Source of the DNA: an uncultured Bacilli bacterium
GTDB taxonomy: Bacteria > Bacillota_I > Bacilli_A > RF39 > UBA660
Direction: 5' to 3'
Assembly: GCA_934089275.1 (NCBI GenBank)
Contig: CAKOJJ010000007.1
Location: 1 to 48,813, forward strand
Length of the DNA stretch: 48,813 nucleotides
Positions within the stretch are counted from its first letter, which is position 1, and each line of letters opens with the position of its first letter. Below are positions 1-8,955 of the stretch, in pieces. Both the position numbers and the translations under genes were made by a program. The notes under the pieces were generated by a model that saw nothing but the letters and a program-made list of their open reading frames with translations, had not been told where the DNA came from and did no database searches.

Positions 1-53
1 TGTTATTTTTAAAATCTAAGTAATAAAATATAGAGGCGAATGGAGGAAATGAT

Positions 54-3000
54 ATGGATAAAATGTCCGAATTAATTTGTAAACATAAGAAATTAATTCT
101 AATAATATCTGGGCTTCTTTTAGTATTATCATTCATTGGTAACTACTTAACTAAAATTAACTATGATATATTAGTTTACTTACCAAAAGATATTGAAACT
201 ATTAAGGGTCAAGATATATTAACAGATGATTTTGATATGGGGTCATATTCCGTTGCTGTTGCCAACAACTTAAGCAGCAAAGATTTACTTGATCTCGAAG
301 AAAAAATCAAAGATGTCGATGGAGTTAACCAAGTAATGTCAATATATGATGCAATTGGTACAGTTATTCCTATTTCTATGCTACCAAGTGAGATAACTGA
401 AAAACTTCATAAAGACAACACTGATATGCTTTTTATTACATTTTACGGAAGTACATCAAGTGAAGAAACAATTGATGCTGTAAAAGAAATAAGAAATATC
501 AGTGAAGAAAAGATAAAACTTGGTGGTATGAGTTCAATGGTACTTGATACTATGGAACTATCCAATAAGGAAATACTTATATATATTGTTATAGCTGTAA
601 TTCTTTGTATAGTTGTTCTTGAGTTATCACTTGATTCATACATGGTACCAATATTCTTATTATTAAACATTGGATCCGCCATAATGTATAACTTAGGAAC
701 AAATATCTTCTTAGGAGAGATATCTTATATTACTAAAGCATTGGTTGCTGTATTGCAATTAGGTGTTACAACTGACTTTTCAATCTTCTTGTATCACTCA
801 TACGAAAGTAAAAAGAAGATATTTAAAACTAAAGAAGAGGCAATGAAAGAAGCCATTAAAGAAACATTTACATCAGTTATAGGTTCATCACTTACAACTG
901 TTGCTGGATTCCTAGTATTATGTACAATGAAATTAACTCTTGGACGTGACTTAGGTATAGTAATGGCTAAAGGTGTAATCCTTGGAGTTATATCAGTATT
1001 AACATTATTCCCAAGTTTATTACTTGTATTTGATTCTTTAATTGAAAAGACAAAACACAAGAGTTTAAATCTAAAATTTGAAGGATTAAATAAATTCATT
1101 GTAAAACATCATATTGCTTTATTTATTATATTCTTAGTTGTATCTATTCCAGCATACTTAGGATATAAGAATGTAGAAGTTTACTACAAGATGGACTCAT
1201 CTTTACCAGAAACTCTTGAAAGTATTAGCACTAATACAAAATTAAAAGAAAAATTCAATATTGTAAGTCCAGAAATAATATTAGTTGATACTAGTTTAAA
1301 AAATGATGATGTTGCTAAAATGTTGGATGAAATAAAAAATGTAGATGGAATTGATTTTGTATTATCATTTAATAAACTTAAAGAACATGGTTTAACCGAA
1401 AATATGTTAAGTGATGATCTTGTAAAAATGTTTAAAAATGATAAATATGAAATGGTTTTAATAAATTCACTTTATGAAGTCGCTAGTGATGAACTTAATA
1501 ATCAAGTAGACGTTATAAATGGAATTGTTAAAAAATATGATGACAACATAATCGTTGCTGGTGAAGGACCACTTATGAAAGACTTAATTAAGATAAGTGA
1601 TACAGATTTCAACAATGTTAACTACTCATCAATTATATGTATTTTACTAATTCTATTTATTGTACTTAAGAGTTTCAGTTTACCAATACTTCTAATAAGT
1701 GCAATAGAATCAGCAATATTTATAAATATGTCAATTTCATATTTTGGAGGCGATGTATTACCATTTGTTGCTCCAATAGTTTTAGGTACAATTCAATTAG
1801 GTGCAACAATCGATTATGCAATTCTTCTAACTTCAACTTATCTTAAATTAAGACGTGATGGTATTGAAAAGAAAGAAGCAGCTCTTCAAACTTTAAACTA
1901 TAATGGTAGATCAATATTAGTAAGTGGTTTATGTTTCTTTGCTGCAACATTTGGAGTAGGTGTTTATTCTCAACTAGAAATGGTTGGAAGTTTATGTACT
2001 CTTATCTCAAGAGGAGCAATTGTTAGTATGATAGTTGTTATAACTGTTTTACCTTCAATACTTCTAATATTTGATTCATTAATAATGAAAACTACGAAAG
2101 GATGTAATAATATGAACAAAAATAATAAAAAGGTAATTGCTTCAGTATGTGCTTTATCGTTTATGTTATTAAGTGTTCCAACAAATACTTATGCTTTATC
2201 AAGAATCGAAACAGTTTATGGAAAATTAGATTCTAATGGTAATTATTCATCAGTACTTGTAAACGAACATTTAAAAAATAATACTTCACTTAAAACTATT
2301 GAAGATTATACTGAATTAAGTGAAATATTAAATATCAATGGAAATGAAACATTAAATATCAATGGAAATAAACTAACTGTTGAAGCTAATGGAAAAGATA
2401 TTTATTATCAAGGAGTTTATAATAAAAGTTTACCAATAAATATGGAAATAACTTATAAATTAAATGGTGAAAAAATGTCTGTTGATGATATGTTAGGTAA
2501 AAGTGGTAAAGTAGAAATATCTATAAAATATAAAAACACAGATAAACATATCGTTAAAGTAAATGGCAAAAATGAAACTTTATATACACCATTTGTTGTA
2601 ACTTTTGGAACTATTATAAATGACGGAACCAATGTTGAAGTAGAGAATGGAAAAGTAATCAGTAATGGTAGTAAAAATATTGTAGGTGCAATTGCAACTC
2701 CAGGGTTATATGAAAGCTTAGATTTAAGTTCATTAAAAAATACTGATACAATAAAGATTACTTATGAAACAACATGTTTTGAATTAAGTTCAATGTATTC
2801 AGTAATAACTCCAAAATTAGTTGATTCAAGTGATTTAAAAATATTTGATAAATTAGATACACTATATGAAAAATCTAATGAATTAAAATCCAATATGGAT
2901 TTAATTGATACAAATACAAAAAAATTAAAAGAAGGATCTAGTAAATTAAAAAAAGCTTTATCAAGTTCAATGAAAGCAAGTTCTGGTTCAACTTTAACTG

Positions 3001-3803
3001 ATGAACAATTAAGTATGATTACTTCTCAAGCAAAAGGTTTGGTTTCTTCTTCATTTACTGAAGAATATAAGAATAATATAGCAACTTCTGCTTGGAAAGA
3101 AGTTGAGTCAAGTCTTGATCCAAACGATCAATATGTTGTAGGAAAAGTAACTGAATATTCAACAAACATAATGATGACTTATTTAAAAAGTATCGGAGAA
3201 ATCGAAGAGTATGGACGTTGTAGTGCTCTAGGAGCTTCTGCTTATAACGATCAAGCATGTATTACATTATTTACAAAAATTAAACCAATGCAAGATGCTT
3301 TACAAGTTAACAATGCGGCTTTAGCTTCAAGTGTTTCATCACATGTAGCTGAAAATGTTTCTAAATCTGTTGCTGTAAAAGTTGCTCAAGAAAGTGCTTT
3401 AAAGACAACTGAGACTTTAGCACCAACACTTGCAAGCAATGTTGCTGATCAAGTAAAAGATGCATCTATTGAATCATTAAAAACTTTATATGCTGGAATC
3501 TCTACATTAGATTCAGGAATTTCCGAATTATCTGCTGGTATTTCAAAATATAATGAAGAAGGAATTACTAAGATTACTAACATAATTGGTGGAGATGTTA
3601 AAACAACAACTAATAAGGTAAAAAGTATTGTTAAACTTGGAGAAAACTATAAATCAGTAAACTCTAAATCATTAAATTCAAGTGATGAAACAAGAATGAT
3701 TTTAGTAGTAGATGGAAAAAAATATGAAGCTCCAAAACAAAATACACAAAAAACAACTAAAAAAGTATCATTCTTCCAAAGAATAAAAAACTTGTTTAAA
3801 TAG
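54..3803 (+). CDS. MMPL/RND-type transporter fused to an exported coiled-coil domain
   Basis: A 1249-residue membrane protein. Residues about 1-685 have the layout of MMPL (RND superfamily) exporters: one N-terminal helix, an extracellular loop domain, five or so helices, then a repeat of the same unit. The paired segments LGVTTDFSIFLYHSYES and LGATIDYAILLTSTYLK are equivalent transmembrane stretches of the two halves. Such proteins export lipids or other envelope molecules using the proton gradient. From residue 687 the chain restarts like a secreted protein (MNKNNKKVIASVCALSFMLL, then an Ala-x-Ala-like region) and continues as a mostly extracellular domain with Lys/Leu/Ser-rich coiled-coil stretches resembling YhgE/Pip-type proteins. 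It ends in a basic tail. The start is set by GGAGG at 42-46. Substrate unknown. The transporter call is firm; the C-terminal assignment is tentative. Confidence 0.85.
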   Translation: MDKMSELICKHKKLILIISGLLLVLSFIGNYLTKINYDILVYLPKDIETIKGQDILTDDFDMGSYSVAVANNLSSKDLLDLEEKIKDVDGVNQVMSIYDAIGTVIPISMLPSEITEKLHKDNTDMLFITFYGSTSSEETIDAVKEIRNISEEKIKLGGMSSMVLDTMELSNKEILIYIVIAVILCIVVLELSLDSYMVPIFLLLNIGSAIMYNLGTNIFLGEISYITKALVAVLQLGVTTDFSIFLYHSYESKKKIFKTKEEAMKEAIKETFTSVIGSSLTTVAGFLVLCTMKLTLGRDLGIVMAKGVILGVISVLTLFPSLLLVFDSLIEKTKHKSLNLKFEGLNKFIVKHHIALFIIFLVVSIPAYLGYKNVEVYYKMDSSLPETLESISTNTKLKEKFNIVSPEIILVDTSLKNDDVAKMLDEIKNVDGIDFVLSFNKLKEHGLTENMLSDDLVKMFKNDKYEMVLINSLYEVASDELNNQVDVINGIVKKYDDNIIVAGEGPLMKDLIKISDTDFNNVNYSSIICILLILFIVLKSFSLPILLISAIESAIFINMSISYFGGDVLPFVAPIVLGTIQLGATIDYAILLTSTYLKLRRDGIEKKEAALQTLNYNGRSILVSGLCFFAATFGVGVYSQLEMVGSLCTLISRGAIVSMIVVITVLPSILLIFDSLIMKTTKGCNNMNKNNKKVIASVCALSFMLLSVPTNTYALSRIETVYGKLDSNGNYSSVLVNEHLKNNTSLKTIEDYTELSEILNINGNETLNINGNKLTVEANGKDIYYQGVYNKSLPINMEITYKLNGEKMSVDDMLGKSGKVEISIKYKNTDKHIVKVNGKNETLYTPFVVTFGTIINDGTNVEVENGKVISNGSKNIVGAIATPGLYESLDLSSLKNTDTIKITYETTCFELSSMYSVITPKLVDSSDLKIFDKLDTLYEKSNELKSNMDLIDTNTKKLKEGSSKLKKALSSSMKASSGSTLTDEQLSMITSQAKGLVSSSFTEEYKNNIATSAWKEVESSLDPNDQYVVGKVTEYSTNIMMTYLKSIGEIEEYGRCSALGASAYNDQACITLFTKIKPMQDALQVNNAALASSVSSHVAENVSKSVAVKVAQESALKTTETLAPTLASNVADQVKDASIESLKTLYAGISTLDSGISELSAGISKYNEEGITKITNIIGGDVKTTTNKVKSIVKLGENYKSVNSKSLNSSDETRMILVVDGKKYEAPKQNTQKTTKKVSFFQRIKNLFK

Positions 3804-3829
3804 AAGTGTTAAAAAAACACTTCTTTTTT
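3802..3829 (+). terminator. Rho-independent terminator after the MMPL gene
   Basis: AGAAGTGTT (3802-3810) pairs with AACACTTCT (3816-3824) and is followed by a run of T. Confidence 0.85.
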
Positions 3830-3842
3830 AATATAATTTAAT

Positions 3843-4196
3843 ATGAATGAAGATATAAATAGACTAAATTTTGAAAATTTTATTTGGATTGTATTTGCAT
3901 CTCTTTGTCTTTTAAATATAAGAGGAGATAACTTAGAAATAGAGTCAATTGAAGAAAATAATGATTCTTTTCATAATGAAGCAAATAAAGTTTTTGAATT
4001 TACTTTATCGATTACATTCTTAATCTATATTTATTTTTTCTTAAGAAATTATCGGGCATTAAAGAAAGCTCCAAAAAGTAAAAAAAGATTATATGAAATT
4101 AAAACTCTTGGAAGTTTACTTTTAATAGCTGGCATTATATGTTTAATCTATTTTCAAAAGCGTCAAACTTCATTTGAAGGTTCACCAGCATTATGA
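3843..4196 (+). CDS. small membrane protein, unknown function
   Basis: 117 residues with three likely membrane helices: about 11-27, 52-68 (TLSITFLIYIYFFL) and 89-104 (LGSLLLIAGIICLIYF). A charged, acidic stretch rich in Glu and Asn lies between the first two, and Lys/Arg-rich segments border the others. I do not recognise the family. No Shine-Dalgarno sequence precedes the ATG. Instead TATAAT lies at 3832-3837, six bases before the start codon, so the transcript would begin at or next to the ATG (leaderless). It sits directly after a terminator and is therefore a separate unit. The stop is TGA. Confidence 0.6.
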   Translation: MNEDINRLNFENFIWIVFASLCLLNIRGDNLEIESIEENNDSFHNEANKVFEFTLSITFLIYIYFFLRNYRALKKAPKSKKRLYEIKTLGSLLLIAGIICLIYFQKRQTSFEGSPAL

Positions 4197-4217
4197 TATT
4201 ATAATAAAGGTGATAAA

Positions 4218-4724
4218 ATGACAGATATCGAAATTCTAAATAAAATGAAAGAAATAACTTATGGATGGGTTGATGTTGATGGAAATAAACATGAAGATGT
4301 TGATGCTACTTATGCAACCCTTTATCGTTTACAAGCTCCAGACTGTTTGCTTATTTCCAAATGTGGTGTTTGTTGGGATCAAGTTGAACTTGAAAGATAT
4401 TATTTTTCACTTTCTAACTATGAATTTAAAACTTATATAATTGTTTATTTTAAAGATGACACTTATCCTTCACACACATTTTTAATATATAAAAAAGGAA
4501 ACATATATTGTTGGCTAGAAAATGCTTATCAAAAATATATAGGTATACATGAATATTCAACTTTAAATGAAGCTTTAACCGATGTTAAAGGAAAATTTGT
4601 TTTAGATCTTAAAACTCCATTTGATCCAGATTATTTAAAAATTTATGAATATGAAACACCAAAATATAACATAACACCAGATGAATTTTTTAAAGAAACT
4701 ACTAAAAACTCAATAAGTATTTAG
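4218..4724 (+). CDS. transglutaminase-like / papain-fold cysteine protein
   Basis: 168 residues. The arrangement CGVCWDQ (Cys52), SHTFLIY (His86) and YCWLENA (Glu101/Asn102) matches the Cys-His-Asp/Asn order of small bacterial transglutaminase-like proteins. The length suits a stand-alone catalytic domain without signal peptide or membrane helix, so it is probably cytosolic. In this superfamily the fold serves as protease, amidase or transglutaminase, and the substrate cannot be read from the sequence. The ATG at 4218 is preceded by AAAGGTG at 4206-4212, and a TATAAT-like box ends only about 13 bases before the start codon, giving a very short leader. Two larger proteins in this window (21408-22568 and 26169-27896) also carry transglutaminase-like cores. 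Confidence 0.7.
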   Translation: MTDIEILNKMKEITYGWVDVDGNKHEDVDATYATLYRLQAPDCLLISKCGVCWDQVELERYYFSLSNYEFKTYIIVYFKDDTYPSHTFLIYKKGNIYCWLENAYQKYIGIHEYSTLNEALTDVKGKFVLDLKTPFDPDYLKIYEYETPKYNITPDEFFKETTKNSISI

Positions 4725-4733
4725 TTTTTTTTC

Positions 4734-4762
4734 TTGTTAAGTAACATATATTAATATATAAT
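4734..4762 (+). promoter_or_regulatory. sigma-A type promoter for the tandem-HD gene
   Basis: TTGTTA (4734-4739), 17-base spacer, TATAAT (4757-4762), ahead of the ATG at 4785. Confidence 0.65.
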
Positions 4763-4784
4763 ACATATCACGGAGATGAATAGA

Positions 4785-6335
4785 ATGAGAAAAATAGAAA
4801 ATATAACAAATGTATTAAAGTTCTATATGGCAGTAAATAAATTAAAAGAAACAGATAAAGGAGAAAGCAGTCGTGCTGATAACATTTTTGGAAGCAGTAT
4901 ATTAGCAATCGCTTTTGATTCAGAATTCAATAATGCAAGCAATTTAGCTAATATTATTAAAATGGAATTATTATATGAATTATCTTATACTCCAAATTTT
5001 TTTGACGTTATAGAAAGCATGGGCAAAAAAGAAGAAATTGAGAAATTATTACTAGAATTCCAAGCATGTAAATCACCAGATGCACATCTTGCACATAAAT
5101 ATAAATCTCTTGATTTTTCCCTTTCAAATATAGCATCATCTTGTACTACAATAGATGAGTTTGTAGATAAGGCTTTAGCTAGTTTACCAATAGATATAGA
5201 TGAGGAAAAATATATCAACATATTAAAATTTTATTATTATAATCATACTTTAAAATCAAAGTTACGTACAGGTTGGGATAAAGAACATTGGAACATTGAA
5301 AGTGGAACTGAAAGAGTAGAAATGATTTCTGATCATATAATCGGAGCAGTTGGCTTAGCATATGCTTATGGAAGTGAGTTTAAATATGATTTTGATGTTA
5401 ATGAGGCTTTAAAAACATTAATGATTCATGAAATAGGTGAAGCAATTATTGGAGATATTACTCCATTTGATAATGTTACTGTTAAACAAAAACGTGAAAT
5501 TGAACATAAAGCAATGCAAACTGTACTTGGAAATTTAAGCAAATGTGACGAATTATATCAAAGTTTATTAGATTTTGATGCTGGTACAAATCCAATTGAT
5601 ACTTTTGCTCATAACTGTGATAAAGAAGATGCAGATTTAGAAGCAAAAGTATATCAAGAAAAAGGTTTTCATCATTCTTTAAATGATCAAGAACATAATG
5701 TTGTGATGAAATCTAGTAAAGTACAAAAAATGATTAATGAAGGTCTTGCAACAACTGCCTTTGATGTTTGGTATTTATATGACAAAAATATATATGAATG
5801 CAATGATGATATGAAAGAATTTTTTGATGTTTTAAAATGTGCAAAAGATAACCAACTTTTAGATTTAAATAAAGATACAATAGTTGAAAAAATAGATTTA
5901 AATGACAGGGAATATGAATTCTTAATAGATGAAATAAGTTATGAAATAGATAGATTAAAAAAGAATGGCTTTATAGAAGCAATAACTATATCATTTCAAC
6001 AAAATGAAGATAAAGGAGTTATTGTTGTAAAATCTGCTTGTACTGAATTAGTATCTAAAGAATATTTTAAAAGTTTAACTGCTTATTTTGAAGCAAAAAA
6101 CTTAACCAAAATTAAAGTAGAGTTTACAAGTAGATTTGTTGCTGTACGTCCAAGTTATTTTAAAACACCAAATGTACCTAGAGAAGAAAAACAATCAACA
6201 ATTATTTTTGATAGAAATGGATTTTTAAAAAATAATCAAATTGTAGGTTTTTATGATTTTGATGATTGTAAACAAGACTTTGTGGTCATTTATAATCCTG
6301 AACTTGAAAGAGAATTAAAACTTTTACATTCTTAA
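4785..6335 (+). CDS. tandem-HD phosphohydrolase (YfbR/HDDC2-like)
   Basis: About 516 residues. The second quarter holds an active-looking HD domain: ERVEMISDH, then MIHEIGEAIIGDITP, then NCDKEDADLEAKVYQ, the pattern of YfbR/HDDC2-type 5'-deoxynucleotidases, which remove phosphate from dNMPs. The first 130 residues look like a second, degenerate copy: ADNIFGSSILAIAFDSEF aligns with SDHIIGAVGLAYAYGSEF, and KMELLYELSY with TLMIHEIGEA, but the metal-binding His/Asp residues are gone. The last 170 residues form an alpha/beta domain I do not recognise. An ATG at 4776 touches the GGAG (4772-4775), so I place the start at 4785, nine bases beyond it. Transcribed alone from the promoter at 4734. Confidence 0.75.
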   Translation: MRKIENITNVLKFYMAVNKLKETDKGESSRADNIFGSSILAIAFDSEFNNASNLANIIKMELLYELSYTPNFFDVIESMGKKEEIEKLLLEFQACKSPDAHLAHKYKSLDFSLSNIASSCTTIDEFVDKALASLPIDIDEEKYINILKFYYYNHTLKSKLRTGWDKEHWNIESGTERVEMISDHIIGAVGLAYAYGSEFKYDFDVNEALKTLMIHEIGEAIIGDITPFDNVTVKQKREIEHKAMQTVLGNLSKCDELYQSLLDFDAGTNPIDTFAHNCDKEDADLEAKVYQEKGFHHSLNDQEHNVVMKSSKVQKMINEGLATTAFDVWYLYDKNIYECNDDMKEFFDVLKCAKDNQLLDLNKDTIVEKIDLNDREYEFLIDEISYEIDRLKKNGFIEAITISFQQNEDKGVIVVKSACTELVSKEYFKSLTAYFEAKNLTKIKVEFTSRFVAVRPSYFKTPNVPREEKQSTIIFDRNGFLKNNQIVGFYDFDDCKQDFVVIYNPELERELKLLHS

Positions 6336-6355
6336 AAGATAATTCTCTTTTTTTT
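6309..6355 (+). terminator. terminator overlapping the end of the HD gene
   Basis: AGAGAATTA (6309-6317), inside the last codons, pairs with TAATTCTCT (6340-6348), then eight or more T. The loop is about 22 bases. Confidence 0.65.
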
Positions 6356-6413
6356 AATGTTTTAAATTAAATATAATGTTATAATTATGCTATGAGATAG
6401 TTGGGTGTATTAG

Positions 6414-7040
6414 ATGGAAAAAAGAAAAGAAACAATTTTATTAGATATTGATGAAGTACTTTGCTTTTCAGGATATTTAGAAATCGTAAATGAATTTTTA
6501 AATGCAAGTTATACAATTGATGACTTTACAGAATATTATGTTGATGAGGCATCAATTCCAAAAGAAAGAATGGCTGAATTTTGTGAGTTCATGAAAAATA
6601 GAGATCAATATGAAAATCCAGTATTTTTACCACATGCAATTGAAGCAATAAAAAATCTAAGTAAATATTATAATATTTATCCATTAAGTGATTGCCGTAA
6701 TAATTTTGATTTAGAAAATTCAGGAAGAATATTTAAAGGTAAATTCGAACTTCTTTACCGAACATTTTCTCAAGAAGAAATACCTTCTAAAAATTATATT
6801 TTCACTGGGTCAAAAGGATTATTTACCGGTGATATTCAAATAGATGATTTATTAAGCAACCTTCAAGCAACTAACGTACCTGTAAAAATTCTTTTTCCTT
6901 CATATCATAATAAAGAAACAAGTGAAGAAATTTTAACTGAAAATGATATTATTATGCCTACAAGAGATTGGTATAAAGGTTGGGAAGAAATAGAAAAAGT
7001 TCTTTTAAAAAGAGTAGAAAAGAGGCAAAATCATGAATAG
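6414..7040 (+). CDS. HAD-family 5'(3')-deoxyribonucleotidase-like protein
   Basis: 208 residues. Motif I of the haloacid dehalogenase superfamily is ILLDIDEVL near residue 9 (nucleophile Asp followed by Asp two residues on). Motif IV is QIDDLLSNL near residue 142. A motif II-like Ser lies in YPLSDCRN. The sequence resembles the NT5C-like family of cytosolic pyrimidine deoxynucleotidases, which dephosphorylate dNMPs. A distant paralogue is at 29348-29902. It is the first gene of a tightly packed set: the next gene starts eight bases inside its end, so translation is probably coupled. The likely ribosome binding site is TTGGGTG before the ATG. The nucleotide substrate is inferred from family only. 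Confidence 0.75.
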   Translation: MEKRKETILLDIDEVLCFSGYLEIVNEFLNASYTIDDFTEYYVDEASIPKERMAEFCEFMKNRDQYENPVFLPHAIEAIKNLSKYYNIYPLSDCRNNFDLENSGRIFKGKFELLYRTFSQEEIPSKNYIFTGSKGLFTGDIQIDDLLSNLQATNVPVKILFPSYHNKETSEEILTENDIIMPTRDWYKGWEEIEKVLLKRVEKRQNHE

Positions 7041-8955
7041 AAAAGTTGGATTAGTATTATTATCTTTATTACCAAGTTTTGTATTTGCATCACCCAAAAC
7101 TTCACTAAGCTTTGGTGAGGCGTTCCTTATGGAAAACTTCATGACTATTTTTATGAGTGTTTTTGTTATTTATCCAATAGCAAAATCTTGCGCAAAAGAT
7201 GGTGAAGTAAAATCATTATTTATTAAGCTATCAGTTATAAGATATGCACTTTTAATATTTTTTGATTTATTTATAACTACAAGTGTAGCTGTAATAGATT
7301 TTTCATTGGTGTTCCTTGGAGCCTTTATTATTGCTCCTGTATTGACTGCTATCAATAGAAAGTCAGTGGTAACTCCATCGACAGTAACTAGTAATGGATC
7401 TAGAAGCGATGTAAAATTATTATGTGCAAATTGTAAAACTGAGATATTTATAGAAGACAAATTTTGTCCAAATTGTGGTATGGCCATAGAAGGTAATAAC
7501 ATTGAAGTAACAGCTAATGATAGAAGAATCGTAACTCCAAGTAATTTTGATGATATTTATAGTCTAACAGAAGAACAAATGTTAGTAAGATTTTTACAAA
7601 ATGAAATAAAAAAAGCTGAAATAGATAGTAAAACAGATTTAATACCAAAAGATGCTGTAAAAAGAAAAAATATAATGTTTATAATTCTTAGTTTATTAAC
7701 ATTTGTCTTTATCTCATTGATTTTCTTCCACGTTGGTGTCATTTATTGGGTGATTGCTTTAATCATAATATTTATATTTTATAAAAAAGCAAATTCTTAC
7801 GATTTAATGAATTTTTTAAAGAAAGAAGTAAAATCAAGACCACAAGAAGATATCAGTAATATTGTTATGAATGTTAAACTATCATTTACTAAAGATAGTT
7901 CTAAGAAGACGTTAATTGGATGTCTTATTGCTACTTTATTAATCTCTTCAATAGTTTATTTAAAACCACATGTTTTATACGAAAAATCTGAAAATGGATA
8001 TACAGTTAGATTTTATACAATTGGTATAACTAATTTTACATCAGTTGATATTCCTGATAAACATAAAGGCGAAGATGTTGTTGGAATACGTGGTCAAGTA
8101 TTTAAAAATATGTATACCTTAAAAACTGTTAATTTACCAAACTCTATAACAGAAATTAGAGGTCAAGCTTTTGAAAATGATAAAATGTTAAAAACAATAA
8201 ACATACCAAATAATTTAACATACCTAGGTGGAAGCGCTTTTAAAAATTGTAAGTCAATAGAATCAATAGTTCTTCCAGATGGATTAACTTATATTGGTGG
8301 AGAAGCTTTTCAAAATGCAAAATCCCTAAAAAGTATAACTTTACCAGCTAATTTAGAAGAAATAAAAGGAAATACTTTTGAAAATAATAGAAAATTACAA
8401 GAGATAAAAATACCTGATACAGTTAAAAGAATTGGAGGACACGCTTTTTATGGTTGTTCAAAATTAAGTAAGGTTGAAATAAGTGAAAACAGTCAATTAA
8501 AGGAAATTGGATCATCTGCATTTAGATTATGTTATTCATTAACGGAAATAACTATACCTGCTTCAACTTCAGTAAACTCGAGAGCATTTAAAGAAAGTCC
8601 AACAACTGTAAAAAAATATAATCAAATTGATTATGGGTCTTTAGTAAACAAAAATAAACATAAATATTATACTTCTAAGTATATTAGAGTAGGAGATACA
8701 GAAAGAATCAATGGATATAATACAAACTCTATTATATATCAAACTAAAGCAACACTTACATTAAAAGATATCAATGTGACTGCTGCCGGCAGTGAGTTTA
8801 CTTTGGAATACAAAGATTCAAACATGACAAAGACATTCAAATTGAACAAAACTGTACCTAATATGGAAATAAACGATTCGCTTGATGTTGAGGTTTCTGC
8901 AAGCTATAATTTTTCATCCTCAACAGCCGTTAGTTTAAAAGTTTACTATGACTAA
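7033..8955 (+). CDS. zinc-ribbon and leucine-rich-repeat (BspA-type) membrane protein
   Basis: 640 residues. The N-terminus is signal-like (LVLLSLLPSFVFA), followed by helices around 30-50 and 65-105. A zinc ribbon follows (CANCKTEIFIEDKFCPNCG, four Cys). Two helices at about 214-250 and one near 296-315 come before about eight LRR_5/BspA-type repeats (pattern I-G-x-x-A-F-x-x-C/N-x-x-L-x-x-I-x-L/I-P) over residues about 340-530. A beta-rich C-terminal domain ends the chain. BspA-type repeats usually mediate protein binding, and here they probably lie outside the cell. AGAGG precedes the ATG. The gene overlaps the HAD gene by eight bases and the radical SAM gene by eight, so it belongs to that operon. 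Confidence 0.75.
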   Translation: MNRKVGLVLLSLLPSFVFASPKTSLSFGEAFLMENFMTIFMSVFVIYPIAKSCAKDGEVKSLFIKLSVIRYALLIFFDLFITTSVAVIDFSLVFLGAFIIAPVLTAINRKSVVTPSTVTSNGSRSDVKLLCANCKTEIFIEDKFCPNCGMAIEGNNIEVTANDRRIVTPSNFDDIYSLTEEQMLVRFLQNEIKKAEIDSKTDLIPKDAVKRKNIMFIILSLLTFVFISLIFFHVGVIYWVIALIIIFIFYKKANSYDLMNFLKKEVKSRPQEDISNIVMNVKLSFTKDSSKKTLIGCLIATLLISSIVYLKPHVLYEKSENGYTVRFYTIGITNFTSVDIPDKHKGEDVVGIRGQVFKNMYTLKTVNLPNSITEIRGQAFENDKMLKTINIPNNLTYLGGSAFKNCKSIESIVLPDGLTYIGGEAFQNAKSLKSITLPANLEEIKGNTFENNRKLQEIKIPDTVKRIGGHAFYGCSKLSKVEISENSQLKEIGSSAFRLCYSLTEITIPASTSVNSRAFKESPTTVKKYNQIDYGSLVNKNKHKYYTSKYIRVGDTERINGYNTNSIIYQTKATLTLKDINVTAAGSEFTLEYKDSNMTKTFKLNKTVPNMEINDSLDVEVSASYNFSSSTAVSLKVYYD

